From NCBI GenBank assembly GCA_944387625.1, contig CALXFQ010000003.1:1-53403 (forward strand): a stretch of DNA of 53,403 bases. Reading direction: 5' to 3'. This document shows positions 1 to 7,545 of this stretch, piece by piece. Origin of the DNA: an uncultured Oscillospiraceae bacterium. Its GTDB lineage: Bacteria; Bacillota; Clostridia; Oscillospirales; Oscillospiraceae. Numbering within the stretch: the stretch's first letter is position 1; each line of letters opens with the position of its first letter. The notes below the pieces were generated by a model. The model ran no database searches. It had not been told where the DNA came from and saw only the letters and a program-made list of their open reading frames with translations. Made by a program: the position numbers and the translations under genes.

Positions 1-1
1 C

Positions 2-55
2 GGATCTTTGTACTCCATCGGCCCGATCCGGGACGCTTTGGAGGCCCTGAGATAA
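2..55 (+). CDS. 3' end of an unidentified gene (partial)
   Basis: An open frame enters from the left edge and ends at TAA 53-55, giving the C-terminal residues GSLYSIGPIRDALEALR. A clean intrinsic terminator starts five bases later, which supports this as the true end of a plus-strand gene. Seventeen residues are too few to name the product. Confidence 0.45.
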   Translation, partial: GSLYSIGPIRDALEALR

Positions 56-59
56 GATT

Positions 60-92
60 TTCCCCATCCCTTTCGGGATGGGGAATGTTTTT
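60..92 (+). terminator. Intrinsic terminator of the left-edge gene
   Basis: Arms CCCCATCCC (62-70) and GGGATGGGG (75-83) close a TTTC loop and are followed by AATGTTTTT. The T-run is on the plus strand, so it mainly serves the incoming gene. It also lies at the end of the convergent thiT gene and could act on both. Confidence 0.85.
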
Positions 93-685
93 CACTTCTG
101 GATGTCGCTGCCGGCGAAGAACTTCCGCATGGGGACGAACAGGGCACCGGCGATCACCAGGGCGATGATGGTGGTGGGCAGCATATAGGCCCCGTTGTAC
201 ACCAGGGAGTACAGATGGGGGCTGCTGAAAGCGCCCAGGCTCTCCAGGCCCTCCACCACCGTGGGGACTACGATCCGGTACAGGGTGATGCCGCTGATGT
301 GGTGCACCAGGAACCGGGCCAGACAGCCCACGACGATGCCGGGGAAGATCCCCCAGTCCTTGCCCTTGAACAGTCCGCCCAGGCCCAGGGCGGTGTAGGC
401 CACCAGGAAGTCCAGCAGGATGGACTGCCAGCCCCAGGCGTAGCCGCCGTCATAGAGCATATCCAGCACGCCGTAAGCCAGGCCCATGAGCAGGCCCTGG
501 CCCACGCCCCACCGATGGGCATACAGCAGCACCGGGAACATCCCCAGACTGATGGAGCCGCCCTGGGGCAAGCTGGCAAAGATCATGCCGGAAAGGATGT
601 TCAGCACGAAGGCCGCCGCCAGCAAGATCGCGCCTTCCGTCAGCGCCCGGACCCGCAGGTGGCTTTTGGTCACATTGTTTGCCAT
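92..685 (-). CDS. thiT: Thiamine ECF transporter S component (ThiT)
   Basis: This 197-residue membrane protein matches the ThiT family in length (about 180-200) and in its six hydrophobic segments. It would bind thiamine outside the cell and work with the shared EcfA/A'/T module, which is not in this window. The start is ATG at 683-685, preceded by GGGAGG; an upstream in-frame ATG at 772 lies inside the leader. A TPP riboswitch and terminator directly upstream make the thiamine assignment much stronger than sequence alone. It is transcribed as a single gene, convergent with the left-edge gene. Confidence 0.92.
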   Translation of the reverse strand: MANNVTKSHLRVRALTEGAILLAAAFVLNILSGMIFASLPQGGSISLGMFPVLLYAHRWGVGQGLLMGLAYGVLDMLYDGGYAWGWQSILLDFLVAYTALGLGGLFKGKDWGIFPGIVVGCLARFLVHHISGITLYRIVVPTVVEGLESLGAFSSPHLYSLVYNGAYMLPTTIIALVIAGALFVPMRKFFAGSDIQK

Positions 686-699
686 ATCGCAAACCTCCC

Positions 700-745
700 A
701 AAAAAAGATATCGCACCACGACCCGTCTAAGGTGCGTGATGCGAT
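700..745 (-). terminator. Riboswitch expression-platform terminator
   Basis: Read on the minus strand, ATCGCATCACG (745-735) pairs with CGTGGTGCGAT (720-710), with one G-U pair, and is followed by a run of seven T (706-700). It sits between the TPP aptamer and the thiT ribosome binding site, so control is most likely premature transcription termination when TPP is bound. Confidence 0.85.
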
Positions 746-770
746 AACGATAAAATCCTTCTCACCAGGC

Positions 771-864
771 ATCTTTTCCTACGACGGTACTGACCGTATC
801 AGGTTCACGGGTCAGGGCACGCGCTTTGCCCGATCTCAGCCGGAACGTCCGGCCCCCCGAAGAT
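771..864 (-). promoter_or_regulatory. TPP riboswitch (THI element)
   Basis: The minus strand carries the conserved THI blocks in order: GGGGGGCC, GGCTGAGATCGGGC, TGACCCGTGAACCTGAT and CGTAGGAA. P1 is closed by ATCTT (864-860) with AAGAT (775-771). The aptamer is complete and is followed by its own terminator before thiT. Repression of thiT by thiamine pyrophosphate is established for the family and inferred here. Confidence 0.95.
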
Positions 865-888
865 GGATCTATTATGCGATTCGCCGCT

Positions 889-916
889 ATTATACCAAAG
901 GTGAGAAAATTGTCAA
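889..916 (-). promoter_or_regulatory. SigA-type promoter of thiT
   Basis: TTGACA (916-911), a 16-base spacer, then TATAAT (894-889) with an extended TGG just before it. The -35 box overlaps the stop codon of the upstream HIT gene, so thiT has its own promoter embedded in the end of its neighbour. Confidence 0.88.
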
Positions 917-1254
917 GCCATTTCCAGAGTCAGCTGGCGGCCGCCCAGGATGTGGAAGTGCAGATGGTGGACGGACTGACCGGCGTCTGCCCCGCAGTTG
1001 GACACCACCCGATACCCCTGGGTCAGCCCCTCGGCCTGGGCGATCTGGGCGATCGCCTCGAAGACACGGGCCACCAGGTGGCTGTTCTCCGGCGTGACCT
1101 CCGCCACGGACCCGATATGGGCCTTGGGGATCACCAGGATGTGGGTGGGCGCTTGGGGCGCGATGTCCCGGAAGGCGTAGACCAGGTCGTCCTCATAGAC
1201 CTTGGTGGACGGGATCTGGCCCGCCGCGATCTTGCAGAACAAACAATCAGCCAT
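913..1254 (-). CDS. HIT family nucleotide-binding hydrolase
   Basis: The 113-residue product starts MADCLFCKIAAGQIP and carries the histidine triad near the end as HHLHFHILGG, typical of the Hint/PKCI branch that hydrolyses purine nucleoside phosphoramidates. CLFC near the N-terminus is the usual zinc-binding cysteine pair. The start ATG 1252-1254 is set by AGGAGG just upstream. It follows the small export protein gene by 14 bases and is probably co-transcribed with it. The physiological substrate is not predictable. Confidence 0.93.
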   Translation of the reverse strand: MADCLFCKIAAGQIPSTKVYEDDLVYAFRDIAPQAPTHILVIPKAHIGSVAEVTPENSHLVARVFEAIAQIAQAEGLTQGYRVVSNCGADAGQSVHHLHFHILGGRQLTLEMA

Positions 1255-1268
1255 TTTACTTCCTCCTA

Positions 1269-1739
1269 TCAAAGACCGAAGATGTGCAGTCCCAACGCGC
1301 TGACCACGCCCATGATGATGCCCGCGATCACCACGCCCAGGGACACGGAAGCCACGGTGGACTTGAAGCCCATGTTCAAAAAGCTGGCGCCCAGCGCCCC
1401 GGTCCACGCGCCGGTGCCCGGCAGGGGGATGCCCACAAAGATCATCAGCGCCACGAACAGGCCGCCCCGGCCGGCGGTGGCGGTGAGCTTTTTACCGGCC
1501 CTGTCCCCCTTTTCCAGGCAGAAGGTAAAGAACTTGCCGATATAACGCTTGTCCCGGCCCCAGATCAGCACCTTCCGGGCGAAGAAGTAGATAAAAGGCA
1601 CCGGCAGCATATTGCCCAGGATGCAGATGATGTAAGCCGGCACCGTATCGAGCCCCATGCCGAAGGCAATGGGGATCGCTCCCCGAAGTTCGATCAGCGG
1701 CACCATGGACACAAAAAAGACCGCAAGATATTTGCTCAT
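1269..1739 (-). CDS. Small multidrug export-like membrane protein (COG2426)
   Basis: This 156-residue integral membrane protein has the family hallmarks: an N-terminal PLIELRGAIPIA segment, then a PLPGTGAWTG motif near residues 105-115, with four to five hydrophobic segments. The family name 'small multidrug export protein' rests on weak evidence, so a specific drug substrate should not be assumed. Two adjacent ATGs exist; the one at 1739 has better spacing from AAAGGTG. It is the first gene of a two-gene operon with the HIT protein. Confidence 0.85.
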   Translation of the reverse strand: MSKYLAVFFVSMVPLIELRGAIPIAFGMGLDTVPAYIICILGNMLPVPFIYFFARKVLIWGRDKRYIGKFFTFCLEKGDRAGKKLTATAGRGGLFVALMIFVGIPLPGTGAWTGALGASFLNMGFKSTVASVSLGVVIAGIIMGVVSALGLHIFGL

Positions 1740-1767
1740 CATATCACCTTTCCGAAAAACTGGGGCC

Positions 1768-1796
1768 ATCATACCACATTCTTTCGGAAAAGGCAA
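1768..1796 (-). promoter_or_regulatory. Promoter of the export protein/HIT operon
   Basis: TTGCCT (1796-1791), a 17-base spacer and TATGAT (1773-1768) with an upstream TG, about 30 bases before the start codon. Confidence 0.75.
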
Positions 1797-1851
1797 TGGA
1801 AACGACTAAAAAACCCGTGAACGATCCTTAAATTATCCGCGCCTTTGCCGC

Positions 1852-2415
1852 TTATCTCCCCTGCTGGTCCTCCCATTGCTGGTAGAACTCCTGGATCTGC
1901 TGGGAGAACTCTTCGATCGTCAGCTCCTGGTCCATGTTCTGCCCGTCCGGGCCGGTGAGCCGGCCGATCAGGTCCTGCAGATCTGCCTCCAGCTCCTCCA
2001 GCGCCGCCTGGGCCGCCGGGGACAGCGTCCCATCCGCCAGAAGCTGAGCCGTATCCACGTCCTCCCCGATCGCCGTGTCCGCCTCTAGAAAATACCAGTA
2101 AGCGCCGCTGGGGATGCTCTCGTCCAGGTAATGGGCGTTTTGAAACCCATCGGCAAAGTCCGCCAGCTGGAAGCGAAGCAGAAGGAAGCTGTCATACCGG
2201 GCGGTGGGATCGGCATCCTCCGCCAGGACCTTCCCCACCGTCTGGTCCATGTCATACAGGTCCGAAAAGACCTCTCCCATGAACGCCTGGTGGAGCTGGT
2301 CCCGCTCCCGCTGGCGGCAGATCCAGAGCGCCCCGTGAAGGACGAGAAGGGCCGCCACCACAGCCACCACCGCTACGATTTTTTTTCCTGTGGACTTGCT
2401 ACCATTAATTCTCAT
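1852..2415 (-). CDS. Hypothetical membrane-anchored protein
   Basis: The 187-residue product has one N-terminal membrane segment (about residues 12-30, KIVAVVAVVAALLVLHGALW) followed by a soluble, acidic, helix-rich extracytoplasmic part with Gln/Glu-rich ends. No family is recognised. Its ATG lies three bases after the stop of the upstream secreted-protein gene, and its GGGGGTAA ribosome site overlaps that stop, so the two are probably translationally coupled. Its GC-rich codons contrast with the AT-rich partner. Confidence 0.7.
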   Translation of the reverse strand: MRINGSKSTGKKIVAVVAVVAALLVLHGALWICRQRERDQLHQAFMGEVFSDLYDMDQTVGKVLAEDADPTARYDSFLLLRFQLADFADGFQNAHYLDESIPSGAYWYFLEADTAIGEDVDTAQLLADGTLSPAAQAALEELEADLQDLIGRLTGPDGQNMDQELTIEEFSQQIQEFYQQWEDQQGR

Positions 2416-2418
2416 AAC

Positions 2419-3870
2419 TTACCCCCAAAACCCGTCTACAGAGAATGAGATCATAAAACCATACCTACCTGCCGAGGCAGTTTTCACAGTTCCTTTTAAT
2501 CCCATTCTGTCTCCAACATATTTGATATGGCAACCATTGGACTGGAGTGCTATCGCACGACATACTTTTCCATTATAGCGCGCAACCTGTTCCTCGTATG
2601 TCGAACCGATCACATATTCCATAGCATTGAACGCTCCCGTCGTTTGAGTTGAAAATACAGAGCACATTGCCATCAGAACATCTAATTTAGGAATCAAGCC
2701 AAGGAGCGTTGGAACAATAGCCTGGGGTTGATGTACTACACCACCGCGCTCCAATTTGACAAATACGTCTGTGGCATTGCCGCGGAGTTTTGATATCCTC
2801 AAGTTTACATTGCTCACTTTCAACCCAGAATCCGAAATATGAATCACTTCACCAGTAACGGGATAATACTGGAAGTAGATACTATCCTTGATTTCAAGTT
2901 GGGCTTGAATTGTTTCTTCTCCGTCTGTCAGTGTACTCTGATAAACCTTAAAGTCCATTACATTCAAGACCACATATCGATATACATCATACTCCATAAC
3001 ATCATAAGCGCTTGCCCAACCAATACTTTCATAAATTGTGCCTGCTCTGATATGATAAGGGTCACTAAACACATCGGGACTTACTCCAAGATCATACAAA
3101 TTGGTTGTTCCCAGCCTCCTAATCTCGGAAATAAAATCCTGAATGGATTGGTATGTGAAACCGTAAAACGAGTCAATTTCGGCACTAGATGTGGAACTAA
3201 CTGTTGCCTCTTGAATCTCATTGGTCGATTCCGCTTGACCATCATATATAAGTTCTACTGTCTCTGATTGATGACTTCCATCTCCTTCAAACGGAAAACA
3301 CAGTCTAGTGACAAACTCGTCATATTCCGCTTTCGTACTTCCTTCTATACAAGAAACTGAGTTTTCTCTTAATGAAGCAAACTGAATATCGCTGAGGTCA
3401 GAATAAATGCAACGATCATTGCCGTAAAAATCAACATACTTGATGCACAGAACAGGATTTGATGCGCCATAGTGATCATACGCCGCCTGTCCATTTTCAA
3501 CTTTGACGAAAACAACCTCGATATTGCTATCTGTTTGGAAGTCTCCGCCTAATATATCCTCACTGTATGCACCAGATAAAAAAACATAAAATTGTCCGCA
3601 TATGACAATCTTCTCAGAATCCTCTGGCTGAACGATAAGTTGAACTTTCTGTTTACTCCCACAAATCTCAACAGAACCCGTAAGCAACCCACTTTGCTTC
3701 ACAGACTGACTGTCACACGAAGTTTGCCTCGGGCTCATTTTTTCCTGAAAATCAACGATAAATCTGATAGAATTGGTCATTCTCGATGTAACAGCGTAAG
3801 ATTGAATAGGCATTGAAAAGGCCAGCATAATTGCCAAGAACACAAGTAATAATCTGGTTCCAGTTTTCAT
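2419..3870 (-). CDS. Hypothetical secreted protein, low GC
   Basis: The 483-residue product begins with a clear signal peptide (MKTGTRLLLVFLAIMLAFSM, cleavage near SYA-V). The mature part is polar and beta-rich by appearance, with no recognised domain, cysteine cluster or sortase signal. The start at 3870 follows GGAGGAG; an ATG 27 bases upstream lacks a site. Base composition is clearly lower in G+C than nearly every other gene here, with AT-rich codons such as AAA, ATA and TTA, suggesting recent transfer. It is coupled to the following small membrane protein. Confidence 0.75.
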   Translation of the reverse strand: MKTGTRLLLVFLAIMLAFSMPIQSYAVTSRMTNSIRFIVDFQEKMSPRQTSCDSQSVKQSGLLTGSVEICGSKQKVQLIVQPEDSEKIVICGQFYVFLSGAYSEDILGGDFQTDSNIEVVFVKVENGQAAYDHYGASNPVLCIKYVDFYGNDRCIYSDLSDIQFASLRENSVSCIEGSTKAEYDEFVTRLCFPFEGDGSHQSETVELIYDGQAESTNEIQEATVSSTSSAEIDSFYGFTYQSIQDFISEIRRLGTTNLYDLGVSPDVFSDPYHIRAGTIYESIGWASAYDVMEYDVYRYVVLNVMDFKVYQSTLTDGEETIQAQLEIKDSIYFQYYPVTGEVIHISDSGLKVSNVNLRISKLRGNATDVFVKLERGGVVHQPQAIVPTLLGLIPKLDVLMAMCSVFSTQTTGAFNAMEYVIGSTYEEQVARYNGKVCRAIALQSNGCHIKYVGDRMGLKGTVKTASAGRYGFMISFSVDGFWG

Positions 3871-3965
3871 AGTCTCCTCCATTTCGCCACAAATCATTTC
3901 TTACCGGTTTACTAGTAAATGAGGCATAAATCAGATTCCTTAAACAGACTCAACGTCATCCTCCC

Positions 3966-3994
3966 TATTCTTGCATAGGTCACGCACAAGAATA
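3966..3994. repeat. Short dyad upstream of the secreted-protein gene
   Basis: TATTCTTG (3966-3973) and CAAGAATA (3987-3994) form an 8-base perfect dyad with a 13-base centre, about 100 bases upstream of the 3870 start. It has the size of a regulator-binding site, but no regulator is known. Confidence 0.4.
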
Positions 3995-4069
3995 TGTGCT
4001 CAGAAGGCAAAGTATTATTAGGTAAAAACCATAAGTATCATAAGTGTATAGAACAAACGTCTCCTCGAA

Positions 4070-4124
4070 GAAATGACCCTTGACCGATGTCTCTTCTCGA
4101 GATCATACAGCCAAGGGTCATTTC
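4070..4124. repeat. 13-base inverted repeat, possible terminator
   Basis: GAAATGACCCTTG (4070-4082) and CAAGGGTCATTTC (4112-4124) are perfectly complementary with a 29-base centre. On the minus strand the stem is followed by TTCGAGG, so the T-tract is poor. It may end the transcript starting near 4645, or be an operator. Confidence 0.5.
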
Positions 4125-4129
4125 TGTTC

Positions 4130-4640
4130 ACTCTTGGTATCTAACATCATTGGTTAACCTCTCTTTCTGCAAGCTCGACATCCGCTTTCTCTCCGTTCCG
4201 ACCTTTCCCGAAGCTGATACATCTTTTGTCACTTTTATCTCTTCAGCGAGATGGTCTTGTATGCCGGTGATCAGTTTGGTTCAAAAGCATTTGTCTTATC
4301 GATCCAAAGCGTTCCTTTTGCCAGCGGCCCTTCAAAAAATCTCTTTTGCTTACGGTCTTCCATTCAAAACGTTCAAGTAAGATGATCTTCGTCCTTCTCC
4401 TGATCTTTTCGGCTCCAGCCAGATCGGCATCGAATGGGATCTGCTCTTATGGTTCCTTGAGGCTTTGTTCTTGGATCGTTTCGCTATTGGATCTTTTGCC
4501 GGGGATCTTTTGTCTTCTCACAACTTCTTTCGCTCTGATGCCGAGGATCGATGGTCTGGTAGACGTTGGATCGTTCGCATCTGCCGCTTGCTGTAGGTGT
4601 TCTTTGGATCTGAGGTCTACTTGTACATTGGTATCACCTC
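4130..4640 (-). other. AT-richer tract without an intact gene; possible ncRNA or decayed gene
   Basis: About 500 bases, purine-rich on the minus strand, lie between a good minus-strand promoter (4651-4679) and the inverted repeat at 4070-4124. A ribosome site (GAGGTGATACC) and ATG at 4628 exist, but the frame stops after three codons (Met-Tyr-Lys-stop). Readable pieces then continue in different frames, the longest minus-strand run being 4447-4625. This fits either a frameshifted pseudogene or a structured non-coding RNA. No known RNA family was recognised. Confidence 0.4.
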
Positions 4641-4650
4641 TTGTGACTAT

Positions 4651-4679
4651 AAAATACCACACCCTTAAGGTTTTTGCAA
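4651..4679 (-). promoter_or_regulatory. Candidate promoter into the 4.1-4.6 kb tract
   Basis: TTGCAA (4679-4674), a 17-base spacer and TATTTT (4656-4651). A ribosome binding site follows within 20 bases, then an almost immediate stop codon. Confidence 0.55.
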
Positions 4680-4754
4680 GCCGCAATATTGTACGAAAGA
4701 AACAGTTTCTATTTGTTTATTTCATAGATTTCAAACATTCTGCACAAATGCTCG

Positions 4755-4783
4755 TTGACATTCCCCTGAAAAAGTGCTATCAT
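4755..4783 (+). promoter_or_regulatory. Orphan promoter facing the 3' end of mnmG
   Basis: TTGACA (4755-4760), a 17-base spacer and TATCAT (4778-4783) preceded by TGC. The predicted start near 4790 is at once followed by a terminator hairpin, so it would yield a roughly 30-base RNA or an antisense RNA to mnmG. Confidence 0.6.
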
Positions 4784-4792
4784 GAAATTGGT

Positions 4793-4817
4793 GGGCGGCC
4801 TTTTGGCCGCCCATTTT
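4793..4817. terminator. Terminator between mnmG and the orphan promoter
   Basis: GGGCGGCC (4793-4800), TTTT, GGCCGCCC (4805-4812), then ATTTTT on the plus strand. It lies directly past the mnmG stop codon. The plus strand has the better T-tail; the minus-strand tail (ACCAATTTC) is weaker. Confidence 0.75.
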
Positions 4818-6682
4818 TATCGCTGTTCCAGATAGATCAGCAGTACGGCGATGTCCGCCGGGCTGACGCCGGAGATCCGGCCGGCCTGGCCGATGGACAC
4901 CGGGCGGATATCCGCCAGCTTCTGCCGGGCCTCCAGCCGCAGGCCCTGGATCTTTTCATAGTCCAGGTCCCGGGGCAGGAGCCGGGACTCCTCCCTTCGG
5001 AACTGCTCCACCTGCTTTTCCTGCCGGGCCAGGTATCCGGCGTATTTGAGCTGGATCTGGACCGCCTCCGTCACCGCCGGGGGCAGGGCCGGCCGGCCCG
5101 GATCGAAGGGCGCCAGGTCCTCATAGCCTACATTGGGCCGCCGCAGAAGGTCCGCCAGCCGGGCAGATCCTGCCACCGGGGCGGAGCTTCGGGCTGAGAG
5201 CATGGCGTCCAGGGCCGGGGAGGCGGCCACGCCGGTGCTCTCCAAGCGCCGGATCTCCCGGTCCACCTGGTCGTATTTCTCCCGGACCTGCTCCAGCCGC
5301 TCCGGGGGCACCAGGCCCACCTGCGCGCCGATGTGGGTGAGCCGCCGGTCCGCGTTGTCCTGCCGGTGCAGCAGCCGGTATTCCGAGCGGCTGGTCATGA
5401 TCCTGTAAGGCTCCTGGGTGCCTTTGGTCACCAGATCGTCGATCAGCGTGCCGATATAGCTGGTGTCCCGGGTGAGGATCATGGGGGGCCGGCCCTGCAG
5501 CTTCAGGGCGGCGTTGACCCCCGCCACCAGGCCCTGGACCGCCGCCTCTTCATAGCCGGAGGTGCCGTTGAACTGGCCCGCGCCGTAGAGGCCGGAGATC
5601 TTCTTGAACTCCAGGGTGGGCAGGAGCTGGGTAGGATCGACGCACTCGTATTCGATGGCGTAGGCCGGGCGCATCATCTCCGCCCGCTCCAGCCCGGGGA
5701 TGGTGTGGAGCATCCGCAGCTGCACATCCTCCGGCAGACTGGAAGACAGGCCCTGGATGTACATCTCCTCCGTATCCGATCCGCAAGGCTCGATGAAGAG
5801 CTGGTGGCGCTCCTTTTCCGCGAACCGCACGATCTTTGTTTCGATGCTGGGGCAGTATCGTGGCCCTACGCCGCTGATCGTGCCGTCGTACATCGGGCTG
5901 CGGTGCAGGTTGTCCCGGATGATCTGGTGGGTCCGCTGGTTGGTGTAGGTAAGATAGCACACGGCGGAATTGTCCGCCGGCCGCTCCGTCCGAAAGGAGA
6001 ACGGCTCAGGGATCTGGTCCCCGGGCTGGATCTCCATCTTGGAAAAGTCGATGCTCCGCCGGTTCACCCGGGGCGGCGTGCCGGTCTTGAACCGGCGCAG
6101 CCGGAGGCCCAAGGCCCGCAGGCTGTCCGCCAGCTCGGTGGCGGCGTGCATCCCATCCGGCCCGGACCGCTCCACCGACTCGCCGGTGATCACCACGCTG
6201 TCCAGATACGTGCCGGTGGCCACGATCACCGCCCTGGCCTGATACTCGGCCCCCAGCCGGGTCCGCAGGCCCCGCACCGCCCCGTCCTCCGTCAGGATCT
6301 GGGTGACGCTGGCCTGCTTCAGCTCCAGCCCGGGCTGGCGCTCCAGCACCTGCTTCATATACGCCTGATACCGCCGCCGGTCCGCCTGGGCCCGAAGGGA
6401 ATGGACCGCCGGTCCCTTGCCCCGGTTGAGCATCCGATACTGGATGCAGCACGCGTCCGCCGCCAGGCCCATCTGGCCGCCCAGAGCGTCCAGCTCCCGG
6501 ACCAGGTGGCCCTTGCCCGTGCCGCCGATCGCCGGGTTGCAGGGCATATTCCCCACCGCGTCCAGGCTGATGGTGAACAAGATCGTATGCAGCCCCAGCC
6601 GGGCGGCGGCCAGCGCCGCCTCGATCCCGGCGTGACCGGCGCCGATCACCGCCACATCACAGCTGCCTGCCTGGTAGGTCAT
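4817..6682 (-). CDS. mnmG: tRNA uridine-34 carboxymethylaminomethyl-modifying enzyme MnmG (GidA)
   Basis: The 621-residue length is normal for MnmG. The N-terminal FAD-binding GAGHAG motif, the [18 protein letters not shown] block, the KTGTPPR motif and the C-terminal LDYEKIQGL...[12 protein letters not shown] block are all present. With MnmE it installs the 5-carboxymethylaminomethyl group at wobble uridine 34. The start at 6682 follows AGGAGGCGGAAGG and overlaps the trmB stop by four bases (ATGA), so the pair is translationally coupled. mnmE and rsmG, the usual partners, are not adjacent. An ATG 57 bases upstream inside trmB lacks a ribosome site. Confidence 0.97.
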   Translation of the reverse strand: MTYQAGSCDVAVIGAGHAGIEAALAAARLGLHTILFTISLDAVGNMPCNPAIGGTGKGHLVRELDALGGQMGLAADACCIQYRMLNRGKGPAVHSLRAQADRRRYQAYMKQVLERQPGLELKQASVTQILTEDGAVRGLRTRLGAEYQARAVIVATGTYLDSVVITGESVERSGPDGMHAATELADSLRALGLRLRRFKTGTPPRVNRRSIDFSKMEIQPGDQIPEPFSFRTERPADNSAVCYLTYTNQRTHQIIRDNLHRSPMYDGTISGVGPRYCPSIETKIVRFAEKERHQLFIEPCGSDTEEMYIQGLSSSLPEDVQLRMLHTIPGLERAEMMRPAYAIEYECVDPTQLLPTLEFKKISGLYGAGQFNGTSGYEEAAVQGLVAGVNAALKLQGRPPMILTRDTSYIGTLIDDLVTKGTQEPYRIMTSRSEYRLLHRQDNADRRLTHIGAQVGLVPPERLEQVREKYDQVDREIRRLESTGVAASPALDAMLSARSSAPVAGSARLADLLRRPNVGYEDLAPFDPGRPALPPAVTEAVQIQLKYAGYLARQEKQVEQFRREESRLLPRDLDYEKIQGLRLEARQKLADIRPVSIGQAGRISGVSPADIAVLLIYLEQR

Positions 6683-7365
6683 CCTTCCGCCTCCTGAGGC
6701 CGCTTCTTCTCCTCCGGGGGCAGCAGGAAGGGCTTGCACACCACCTCACACCGATTGATCGGGGTGCCAAGGGCGTGGAACTTCTCTTCATACCCGGTCA
6801 TGATCCCCACCACGCCGTGGGCGTGAAGGTCCCGGGTGATAGCCTGGACCTCCAGGCCGCAGGCGGCGAACTCCTCCAGAGAATACTCGAACAGGGGGCT
6901 GTTGTCGGTCTTGAAATGGATCTGGCCCCCCGCCCGGACCACCCGGCAGTATTTGTCCAGGAAGCTCCGATGGGTCAGCCGCCGCTTGGCGTTCTTCTTC
7001 CGGGGCCAGGGGTCCGGGAAGTTGATGAACAGCCGGTCGATCTCCGCCTGATCGAAGACCTCCTCGATCTTTGCCACGTCCATATCGATGTAGAACACGT
7101 TCTTCAGGCCCATGGCCTGGGCCTTCTCCATGGCCACCACCATGGCCTCCCGGCACCGTTCCACCGCGATCAGCAGCACCTCCGGGTGCGCCCGGGCGGT
7201 CTCGGCGGTAAACTTGCCCTTGCCGCAGCCCACCTCCACCCAAAGCTGGGTACAGCCGGGCATCAGGTCCCGCCACCGGCCCAGGCGGCGCTCCGGCTCT
7301 TCGATCCGATAGCCGCCGCACTTTTCCATCCGGGGCTGCAGGTTGCGCATCCTTCTCATTCTCAT
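6679..7365 (-). CDS. trmB: tRNA (guanine-46-N7)-methyltransferase TrmB
   Basis: The 228-residue product shows the TrmB signatures: [13 protein letters not shown] for SAM binding, [16 protein letters not shown], and [10 protein letters not shown]. It methylates G46 in the tRNA variable loop. GGAGGAACGATAT precedes the ATG at 7365; further ATGs at codons 3 and 6 are less well spaced. It is first in a two-gene tRNA-modification operon with mnmG, driven by a strong promoter 45 bases upstream. Confidence 0.97.
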   Translation of the reverse strand: MRMRRMRNLQPRMEKCGGYRIEEPERRLGRWRDLMPGCTQLWVEVGCGKGKFTAETARAHPEVLLIAVERCREAMVVAMEKAQAMGLKNVFYIDMDVAKIEEVFDQAEIDRLFINFPDPWPRKKNAKRRLTHRSFLDKYCRVVRAGGQIHFKTDNSPLFEYSLEEFAACGLEVQAITRDLHAHGVVGIMTGYEEKFHALGTPINRCEVVCKPFLLPPEEKKRPQEAEG

Positions 7366-7409
7366 ATATCGTTCCTCCAGGCCGTTGGCCGCATAATTTT
7401 CATCGTACC

Positions 7410-7438
7410 ATTATAGCACAGCCCCCGGCCTATGTAAA
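7410..7438 (-). promoter_or_regulatory. Promoter of trmB-mnmG
   Basis: TTTACA (7438-7433), a 17-base spacer and a perfect TATAAT (7415-7410) with extended TGC. This is among the best SigA-type promoters in the window. Confidence 0.88.
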
Positions 7439-7545
7439 GAAGATCCCTTTTTCCAAAAATGCGTCGTTTTCCCTGGCAGAAACTCTGGATTATAGGCCAG
7501 TTTTATGCTATCATTACAGAAACGGACTAACAGGAGGTCACCGCT

